Shown here one piece after another: positions 57,705 to 64,000 of a stretch of 64,000 nucleotides of DNA. The stretch is from contig LJIA01000001.1 in assembly GCA_001295775.1 (NCBI GenBank), positions 372,001 to 436,000 on the forward strand. Reading direction: 5' to 3'. The notes under the pieces were generated by a model. The model was given only the letters and a program-made list of their open reading frames with translations. It was not told the origin of the DNA and made no database searches. The stretch's first letter is position 1. Each line of letters starts with the position of its first letter. This stretch comes from a beta proteobacterium AAP99 (GTDB taxonomy: Bacteria; Pseudomonadota; Gammaproteobacteria; Burkholderiales; Burkholderiaceae_C). The position numbers and the translations under genes were made by a program.

Positions 57705-58745
57705 ATGTCCTCTTCCAAAGTTTCCAACCGCCGCGACTTCCTGCGCGTCGGCGGCGCAGCGGCCACCGCCGTGGCGGGCGCAAGCCTCGCCCCGCTGGCC
57801 TGGGCACAAACCGCACCGGCCCCCGCGCCTGCTCCCGCACCCGCCGCAGCGCCTGCGCCCGCTCCGGCACCCAACTTCGGCACGCCCAATCTGCCCGCAC
57901 CGGGCTTTCGCCGCATGAAGCTGGGCAGCGCCGAGATCATCGCCCTGAACTGCGGCGTCGCCCGCCGCCCGCTGGCCGAAGGCTTTGTGCGCAACGCCCC
58001 GCTGGCCGACGTGCAGGCCGCGCTCAAGGCCGCCAATCTGCCGACCGAATTCGTGGACATCGGCTTCACCGCCTTCCTGGTCGTGGACGGCAAGCGCCGC
58101 ATCCTGATGGACACCGGCAACGGCCAGTTCGGCGCCCCCACCACCGGCCGCATGCTCGCCAACCTGGAGGCCGCCGGCTTCAAGGCCGATGACATCGACA
58201 CCGTTGTCATCACCCATTTCCACGGCGACCACATCAATGGCCTGCGCAACCGCGACGGCTCACTTGTGTTCGCCAAGGCCAAGGTCTGGGTGCCCGAGAT
58301 GGAGTGGGCGCACTGGATGGACGACGCCAAGATGAACGCCGTGCCCGAGGCCCAGCGTGGCGGCTTCAACAACAGCCGCCGCGTGTTCAACAACTACCCC
58401 GCGGCCCAGCTGGAGCGCTTCAAGCCCGGCCACGACTTCGGCGCCGGCGTGAAGGCCATCGAAGCCTACGGCCACACCCCTGGCCACACCCTGTTTGAAG
58501 TGACCCAAGGCCGCGACAAGTTCCTTTACGTTGGCGACCTCTCTAACGTGCCCGAACTCTTCGTGCGCAACCCGGATTGGGCCGTCCAATTCGACATGGA
58601 CGCCGAAGCCGCCCGAGTCACCCGCCGCCGCGTCCTGGACCGCGCCGCAGCCGACAAGGTCATGGTCGGCGGCTACCACTTCCCGTTCCCGGCGTTTGGC
58701 CGGATCGAGAAGATGGGTAATGGCTTCGACTTCAAGGTGGTTTGA
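57705..58745 (+). CDS. Tat-exported metallo-beta-lactamase-fold hydrolase
   Basis: 346 residues. The twin-arginine signal is NRRDFLRVGGAAATAVAGAS at residues 7-26, with cleavage near LAWAQ. An Ala-Pro repeat of about 20 residues follows (residues about 36-57), then the catalytic domain. Zinc ligands are clear: THFHGDHING gives His171, His173, Asp175 and His176; GHTPGHTL gives another His and VGDLSN the bridging Asp. A MPD-type lactonase or phosphotriesterase-like enzyme is plausible given the size and domain; the substrate is unknown. Periplasmic location is inferred. Confidence 0.9.
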   Translation: MSSSKVSNRRDFLRVGGAAATAVAGASLAPLAWAQTAPAPAPAPAPAAAPAPAPAPNFGTPNLPAPGFRRMKLGSAEIIALNCGVARRPLAEGFVRNAPLADVQAALKAANLPTEFVDIGFTAFLVVDGKRRILMDTGNGQFGAPTTGRMLANLEAAGFKADDIDTVVITHFHGDHINGLRNRDGSLVFAKAKVWVPEMEWAHWMDDAKMNAVPEAQRGGFNNSRRVFNNYPAAQLERFKPGHDFGAGVKAIEAYGHTPGHTLFEVTQGRDKFLYVGDLSNVPELFVRNPDWAVQFDMDAEAARVTRRRVLDRAAADKVMVGGYHFPFPAFGRIEKMGNGFDFKVV

Positions 58746-58771
58746 AGGCGGCCGTTAGTCACAGCCAGGAA

Positions 58772-58796
58772 AACGGGGCCGCGGCCCCGTTTTTCG
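58772..58796 (+). terminator. Factor-independent terminator after the MBL gene
   Basis: Stem AACGGGGCC (58772-58780) and GGCCCCGTT (58783-58791) around GC, with a T tail (TTTTCG). It is 27 bases after the MBL stop and separates that gene from purL. Confidence 0.85.
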
Positions 58797-58929
58797 TTTC
58801 AAGTGCATCGTCTGGCCGGGCCAAGGCTGGCTTTCAGGGGGACGACCGCCTAGGCGAGGGCAGGGGCATCGCGGCGCGTCCCGCGGGCGCAGCCCGTAAA
58901 ATCCCCTTTTACGCGCCAACCCGCCCGCC

Positions 58930-61900
58930 ATGACGCCCTCCGCAGCGCACACCTCCGCGCAGTCTGTCCAGTCTCCCGCCTCGTCCACCACCCTCGCACT
59001 GCCTGGCCCCCAGGCGCTGTCTGACTTTCGCCGCGCCCGGCTGCTGGCCAGCCTGCGGGAGGTGTCGGACGCGATCACCGACGTGGACGCCTGGTATGTC
59101 CACTACGTCTGGCTGACCGAGGCGCCCAGCGAGGCGGTGCGCAACACCCTGAACGGGCTGCTGCACTACGGCGTGCCCATGGCGGCTGATGCAGCAACCG
59201 GCGAACACCTGGTGGTGGTGCCGCGCCTGGGCACGGTGAGCCCCTGGGCCAGCAAGGCCACGGACATTGCCCACAACTGCGGCCTGGCAAGCGTGAAGCG
59301 CCTGGAGCGCGGCGTCGCGTATCGGCTCACGCTCAAGCGCACGCTGCTCGGTCTGGGTGGCGAGGCCAAGCTGAGCGCCGAGCAGCTGCAGGCCGTGGCG
59401 GCGCTGCTGCATGACCGCATGACCGAGACCGTGATGCCCGCCGGCTTTGACGCGGCGGTGGTCTTTGCGCAGCGTGAAGGCAAGCCGCTGGCCACGGTGG
59501 ACGTGCTGGGGCATGGCCGCGCCGCGCTGGTGGCGGCCAACAGCGCGCTGGGCCTGGCGCTGTCCGAAGACGAGATTGACTACCTCGTGCGCGCCTTCAC
59601 GGATGAGCTGAAGCGCAACCCCACGGACGTGGAGCTGATGATGTTCGCGCAGGCCAACAGCGAACATTGCCGCCACAAGATCTTCAATGCGGACTGGACC
59701 GTGGACGGCGTGGCGCAGCCCCTGTCCCTGTTCAAGATGATCCGCAACACCCATGCCGTGAGTCCGCAGGGCACTGTGGTGGCGTACTCGGACAACGCCT
59801 CCGTGATGGAAGGTGCCGAGGTCGAGCGCTTCGTGCCGGTTTCGCCCAACCCGGAATTTGCCTTTGGCACGGTCTGGACGCCCCGCCGCGAGCTGACCCA
59901 CACGCTGATGAAGGTGGAGACGCACAACCACCCCACGGCCATTTCACCCTTTGCCGGCGCCTCGACGGGCGCGGGCGGCGAAATCCGCGATGAAGGTGCA
60001 ACCGGCCGCGGCTCCAAGCCCAAGATCGGCCTGACCGGCTTCTCGGTGAGTCACCTGCACCTGCCGAATCTCGCAGAGCCCTGGGAAGACGATCAGGACG
60101 TGACCGCGCCCTACGGCGTGGACGGCCGCGAGCGCGAGGCCATGGGCAAGGCGCCGGACTACGGCCAGCCTGAACGCATCGCCAGTGCGCTGCAGATCAT
60201 GATCGACGGCCCGCTCGGTGGCGCCGCCTTCAACAATGAGTTCGGCCGGCCGAACCTGAACGGCTATTTCCGCGTGTTCGAGCAGAACGTGGCTGGCACG
60301 CGCTACGGCTATCACAAGCCCATCATGATCGCCGGCGGCCTGGGCAACATCCCGGCGGCCAACGTGGGCAAGCATGCGTTGCCCGAAGGTGCGCTGATCA
60401 TCCAGCTGGGCGGCCCGGGCTTCCGCATCGGCATGGGCGGCGGCGCAGCGTCCAGCATGGGCGTGGGCAGCAATACCGCGGAGCTGGACTTTGACAGCGT
60501 GCAGCGCGGCAACCCGGAGATCGAGCGTCGGGCGCAGGAGGTCATTGACCGCTGCTGGTCCATGCAGACCAAGAACCCCATCCTGTCCATCCATGACGTG
60601 GGCGCGGGCGGTCTGTCCAATGCCACGCCGGAGATCGTGAATGACGCCGGCCGCGGCGCAAGCCTGCTGCTCAAGAACATTCCGGTCGAGGAAAGCGGCC
60701 TGTCGCCGGCAGAGATGTGGTGCAACGAGAGCCAGGAGCGCTATGTGCTGGCGATCGGCCCGGAGAGCCTCGAACTCTTCGACTTTGTCTGCCAGCGTGA
60801 GCGTTGCCCCTATGCCGTGCTCGGCCAGGTGACTGAAGTGCGCCAGCTCACCGTGGCGGCGGATTCCGGCATGGCGCCTGTCGATATGCCGCTGCAGGTG
60901 CTGCTGGGCAAGCCGCCCAAGATGCACCGCAACGTGCAGCGCGCGCTGCCCACGCTGCCGGCCATTGACTGCGCCCAGCCCTGGAAGCTGGAGGATCTGG
61001 CCAAGGCCGTGCTGCGCCACCCCACGGTGGCCAACAAGAGTTTCCTGATCACCATCGGCGACCGCATGGTGGGTGGGCTGACGCACCGCGACCAGATGGT
61101 TGGCCCCTGGCAGGTGCCGGTGGCGGACTGCGCCATCAGCCTGATGGACTACAGCGGCTATCGGGGTGAGGCGATGGCAATGGGCGAGCGCACGCCACTG
61201 GCCATCTTCGACCCCAAGGCCGCCGCGCGCATGGCGGTGGGTGAGGCGATCACGAACATCGCGTCTGCGCCGATCGAGCGCATCGAGCACCTCAAGCTCT
61301 CCGCCAACTGGATGGCGGCCTGCGGCGAGGCCGGCCAGGACGCCGCGCTGTTTGATGCCGTGCACGCCGTGGGCATGGAACTGTGCCCCGCACTGGGCAT
61401 CAGCATCCCGGTGGGCAAGGACAGCCTGTCCATGAAGACCACCTGGACCGAAGACGGTCAGGCCCGGAAGGTGCAGGCGCCGGTCTCGCTGATCATCAGC
61501 GCCTTTGCGCCCGTGCCCGACGTGCGCAAGAGCCTGACGCCGCAGCTGCGTACGGATGCAGGCGAGACCGCGCTGCTGTTCATCGACCTCGGCTTTGGCA
61601 AGCAGCGCATGGGCGCGAGCATCTTCTCGCAAGTGACGCAGCAGATCGGCAATGACGCACCGGATGTGGACGATGCCGACCGCCTGCGCGCATTCTTTGC
61701 GAGCATCCAGACGCTCAATGCAGAGGGCGCCATTCTGGCCTATCACGACAAGAGCGATGGCGGCCTGTTTGCCACCGTGGCCGAGATGGCCTTTGCCGGC
61801 CGCTGCGGCGTGTATCTGAACATCGATCTGCTGACGATCGATCCGCACGCCAAGGACTGGGGCGACTTCAAGATCCGCCCCGAGCAGGTAGTCGTCCAGC

Positions 61901-63042
61901 GCAACGAACTGACCTTCAAGGCCCTGTTCAACGAGGAACTCGGCGCCGTCATCCAGATCCGCAAGGACGACCTCACGCCGGTGATGGACGTGCTGCGCGC
62001 CGCCGGCCTGGGTGCGCATTCGCATCTGATTGGCAAGCCCATGCAGGGCGGCAAGATCGAGGTGTACCGGGACGCCAAGTGCATCCTGTCGGCATCGCGC
62101 AGCGAGCTGCAACAGGAATGGAGCCGCGTCAGCTTCGAGATCCAGAAGGGCCGCGACAACCCGGCGGGTGCCGACAGCGAATTCGCGCTGATCGCCAACG
62201 AGACGCATCGCGGCCTGTACGCCGAACTGAGTTTCGATCCGGCTGAGGACATCGCGGCGCCGTTCATCGGCAAGGGCGCCAAGCCCAAGGTCGCCGTGCT
62301 GCGCGAGCAGGGCTGCAACAGCCAGGTGGAAATGGCCTACACCTTCCACAAGGCGGGCTTCGAGGCCATCGACGTCCACATGAGCGACCTGATTGCCGGG
62401 CGCGCCAAGCTGGCCGACTTCCAGGCGCTGGTGGCTGTGGGCGGTTTCAGCTATGGCGACGTGCTTGGCGCGGGCGAAGGCTGGGCCAAGACCATTCTCT
62501 TCAACGCGCAGCTCACCGAGCAGTTTGCGGAATTCTTCCGCCGGCCCGACACCCTGAGCCTGGGTGTGTGCAACGGTTGCCAGATGATGGCCAACCTCAA
62601 GCCGCTCATCCCGGGCGCAGATGCCTGGCCCAAGTTCACGCGCAACAAGAGCGAGCAGTACGAAGCCCGCACGGTGATGATGGGCGTGGAAGCCAGTCCG
62701 TCGAAGTTCTTCGAGGGCATGACCGGCACCCGTGCACCGATCGTGGTCTGCCATGGCGAGGGGTATGCGGACTACAGCCAGACCGGCAACATCGCCGCCA
62801 CGCTGGTGGCCGCCCGCTTTGTGGACGGCACCGGGCAGGGCACCGAGGTCTACCCGCTCAACCCGAACGGCGCACCCGCCGGCATCACCGCCGTGACGAG
62901 CACAGACGGCCGCGCCACGATCATGATGCCGCACCCGGAGCGCATCTTCCGCACCGTGCTGCATTCCTGGGCACCGCAGGGCTGGGGCGAAGACGGGCCG
63001 TGGATGCGCATGTGGCGCAATGCGCGCAAGACGCTGGGGTGA
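58930..63042 (+). CDS. purL: Phosphoribosylformylglycinamidine synthase (large, single-chain)
   Basis: 1370 residues, the single-polypeptide PurL of Proteobacteria. The N-terminal domain is followed by two AIRS-like halves with [20 protein letters not shown] and the Gly-rich [20 protein letters not shown], and [20 protein letters not shown]. The C-terminal glutaminase domain starts around residue 1115 ([20 protein letters not shown]), with nucleophile Cys1214 in [14 protein letters not shown]. It converts FGAR to FGAM with glutamine and ATP in purine synthesis. Start ATG 58930; the first 30 residues (Ser/Ala/Thr-rich) are not conserved. A strong terminator follows. Confidence 0.97.
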   Translation: MTPSAAHTSAQSVQSPASSTTLALPGPQALSDFRRARLLASLREVSDAITDVDAWYVHYVWLTEAPSEAVRNTLNGLLHYGVPMAADAATGEHLVVVPRLGTVSPWASKATDIAHNCGLASVKRLERGVAYRLTLKRTLLGLGGEAKLSAEQLQAVAALLHDRMTETVMPAGFDAAVVFAQREGKPLATVDVLGHGRAALVAANSALGLALSEDEIDYLVRAFTDELKRNPTDVELMMFAQANSEHCRHKIFNADWTVDGVAQPLSLFKMIRNTHAVSPQGTVVAYSDNASVMEGAEVERFVPVSPNPEFAFGTVWTPRRELTHTLMKVETHNHPTAISPFAGASTGAGGEIRDEGATGRGSKPKIGLTGFSVSHLHLPNLAEPWEDDQDVTAPYGVDGREREAMGKAPDYGQPERIASALQIMIDGPLGGAAFNNEFGRPNLNGYFRVFEQNVAGTRYGYHKPIMIAGGLGNIPAANVGKHALPEGALIIQLGGPGFRIGMGGGAASSMGVGSNTAELDFDSVQRGNPEIERRAQEVIDRCWSMQTKNPILSIHDVGAGGLSNATPEIVNDAGRGASLLLKNIPVEESGLSPAEMWCNESQERYVLAIGPESLELFDFVCQRERCPYAVLGQVTEVRQLTVAADSGMAPVDMPLQVLLGKPPKMHRNVQRALPTLPAIDCAQPWKLEDLAKAVLRHPTVANKSFLITIGDRMVGGLTHRDQMVGPWQVPVADCAISLMDYSGYRGEAMAMGERTPLAIFDPKAAARMAVGEAITNIASAPIERIEHLKLSANWMAACGEAGQDAALFDAVHAVGMELCPALGISIPVGKDSLSMKTTWTEDGQARKVQAPVSLIISAFAPVPDVRKSLTPQLRTDAGETALLFIDLGFGKQRMGASIFSQVTQQIGNDAPDVDDADRLRAFFASIQTLNAEGAILAYHDKSDGGLFATVAEMAFAGRCGVYLNIDLLTIDPHAKDWGDFKIRPEQVVVQRNELTFKALFNEELGAVIQIRKDDLTPVMDVLRAAGLGAHSHLIGKPMQGGKIEVYRDAKCILSASRSELQQEWSRVSFEIQKGRDNPAGADSEFALIANETHRGLYAELSFDPAEDIAAPFIGKGAKPKVAVLREQGCNSQVEMAYTFHKAGFEAIDVHMSDLIAGRAKLADFQALVAVGGFSYGDVLGAGEGWAKTILFNAQLTEQFAEFFRRPDTLSLGVCNGCQMMANLKPLIPGADAWPKFTRNKSEQYEARTVMMGVEASPSKFFEGMTGTRAPIVVCHGEGYADYSQTGNIAATLVAARFVDGTGQGTEVYPLNPNGAPAGITAVTSTDGRATIMMPHPERIFRTVLHSWAPQGWGEDGPWMRMWRNARKTLG

Positions 63043-63060
63043 TTCGCCACTGAGGTGTCC

Positions 63061-63098
63061 CAAAGCAAACGGGCCGCAACTGCGGCCCGTTTGCTTTG
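63061..63098. terminator. Bidirectional terminator between convergent purL and S9 peptidase
   Basis: A perfect 18-base stem, CAAAGCAAACGGGCCGCA (63061-63078) and TGCGGCCCGTTTGCTTTG (63081-63098), has an AC loop. The GC core is flanked by A-rich and T-rich arms, so it works in both directions. It is the strongest hairpin in the window. Confidence 0.9.
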
Positions 63099-63131
63099 AC
63101 CCGGGCAAGGCAGCCCGGGCCGATTGGCGGC

Positions 63132-64000
63132 TTACTTCTCGAGGTGTTCAGCCAGGAACTTCAGCATGCGCTCGTAGAGTTCCTTGTTGTTCTCGACTCG
63201 CCCGAAGCCGTGGCCTTCATTGTCCGCAATCATCACGTCCTTGGGCGGGTTGCCGGCACGCGTGAGTGCGTCGATCATCAGGCGCGTCTGTTCCAGCGGC
63301 GTCCGGATGTCGTCGCGACCTGCGTAGATGAACACCGGCTGCTTGATCTGATCAGCCCAGAAGTTGGGCGAGATCTGGCGCACGATCGGGTCATCCAGGT
63401 TGGGTACGCCCAACACACGGCGCCAGTATTCGACTCCTGCCTCATTGCCTGCGGTATCGCCGAAGCGCGAGGTGAGCTGGCGCTTCATGTCCACGACCAT
63501 CAGGCCGGACACACCGCACTTAAACAGGTCCGGCGACTTCTGCAGGGCGCGCATCACGGCGTAGCCGCCGTAGCTCGCGCCCGAGATGCACATGCGCTTC
63601 GGATCAGCAAAGCCCTGAGCAATGGCCCAGCGCGCGGCGTCTTCATGGTCTTCGGACATCTGGCGGCCATAGGCGCCGAAGCCCTTGTAATAGACGTCGT
63701 TGCCCAGGCCTGGCGTGACACGGAAGTTCGGGATCACGACGGCATAGCCGCGCGACGCGAGGATCTGGCCTTCCATGATGCCGAAGCTGAACTGGCCCCA
63801 GAGGTCGGCACGCGCGAACGGGCCGCCGTGGATATGAAGCACCGTGGGGATCTTGGTGCCTGGCACGTAGTCACGCGGCAGGATGTAGTACGAGGGGATC
63901 TCCAGACCGTCGCGGGTCTTGAGCAGGAAGGGGCGGACTTCAGCCAGCTTGTCGGCGTTCAGCCAGGGGCGGCCGGCACCAATCTCCTCGAGCGTCTTCT
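63132..64000 (-). CDS. Prolyl-oligopeptidase (S9) family peptidase, C-terminal part (5' end outside window)
   Basis: The last 289 or so codons are present; the frame continues beyond 64000. The alpha/beta-hydrolase catalytic domain includes IPTVLHIHGGPFARADLWGQ, the nucleophile Ser in SGASYGGYAVMRAL, Asp in IYAGRDDIRTPLEQ and His in NEGHGFGRVENN. A typical start of this domain is LPRDYVPGTKIPTVL. The family cleaves peptides or acyl-amino acids, often after a beta-propeller N-terminal domain, which would lie outside. It is convergent with purL and ends 34 bases from the terminator. Confidence 0.92.
   Translation of the reverse strand, partial: KTLEEIGAGRPWLNADKLAEVRPFLLKTRDGLEIPSYYILPRDYVPGTKIPTVLHIHGGPFARADLWGQFSFGIMEGQILASRGYAVVIPNFRVTPGLGNDVYYKGFGAYGRQMSEDHEDAARWAIAQGFADPKRMCISGASYGGYAVMRALQKSPDLFKCGVSGLMVVDMKRQLTSRFGDTAGNEAGVEYWRRVLGVPNLDDPIVRQISPNFWADQIKQPVFIYAGRDDIRTPLEQTRLMIDALTRAGNPPKDVMIADNEGHGFGRVENNKELYERMLKFLAEHLEK

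Noticed and set aside
59944-63108. A 1054-codon minus-strand open frame
   Set aside because: Antisense to purL, whose motifs are complete.

Overview
This 64 kb window is chromosomal DNA from a GC-rich Gram-negative bacterium. The gene order is typical of Betaproteobacteria: rne/rluC, maf-yceD-rpmF-plsX-fabHDG-acpP-fabF, rpoE-rseA-rseB-degP, lepA-lepB-rnc-era-recO-acpS-nagZ, tig-clpP-clpX-lon-hupB-tRNA-ppiD, plus hpnCDE. Protein sequences such as L32, HU and ACP agree with this. The order and family cannot be fixed from sequence alone; a Rhodocyclales or Burkholderiales relative is a guess. I see no phage, insertion sequence, CRISPR array, rRNA or replication origin.

Layout. Positions 1-3233: start of RNase E (minus strand), then rluC, a phosphoglycolate-phosphatase-like HAD gene and a small Rieske protein. 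Positions 3234-3660 are AT-rich, with a diverged tandem repeat. Positions 3661-11783: an RsmI-like methylase and maf face away from the yceD-rpmF-plsX-fabH-fabD-fabG-acpP-fabF run, which links 23S rRNA pseudouridylation, ribosomal protein L32 and fatty-acid/phospholipid synthesis. Positions 11867-18963: the envelope-stress locus (sigma E, anti-sigma RseA, sensor RseB, periplasmic protease) followed by lepA and signal peptidase. Positions 18981-25754: DUF4845 protein, rnc, era, recO, acpS, nagZ, uvrC and pgsA, tightly packed. Positions 25813-29218: tRNA-Gly, tRNA-Cys and tRNA-Leu, a DUF1178 protein, alanine racemase and RadA.

Positions 29420-32563: hpnC-hpnD-hpnE (minus strand), the three-enzyme route to squalene. 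Positions 32783-41571: tRNA-Leu, then the protein quality-control block tig, clpP, clpX, lon, hupB, tRNA-Val and ppiD. Positions 41586-42990: tesA head-to-head with a YbbA-like ABC ATPase. Positions 42983-52877 form the most accessory-looking part. A minus-strand dctP-dctQ-dctM-dadA-nnrD run diverges from a MarR-like regulator gene and a 1200-residue 5-oxoprolinase-type hydantoinase, with an inverted-repeat operator candidate between them. Positions 52881-58745: a small membrane protein, a lipoprotein, a penicillin-acylase family hydrolase and a Tat-exported metallo-beta-lactamase-fold protein, separated by repeat-rich gaps. Positions 58930-64000: purL, a strong bidirectional terminator and the 3' part of an S9 peptidase gene.

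The most notable non-genic signal is a dispersed intergenic repeat of about 65-75 bp with two predicted stems. Seven copies are recognisable, and the first stem changes in sequence between copies while pairing is kept. A second repeat type (three copies) shares the same TTTCCGCTTGT head. The copies lie only between genes, and two groups sit where many related genomes carry another gene (sppA, a glutaredoxin-like gene).
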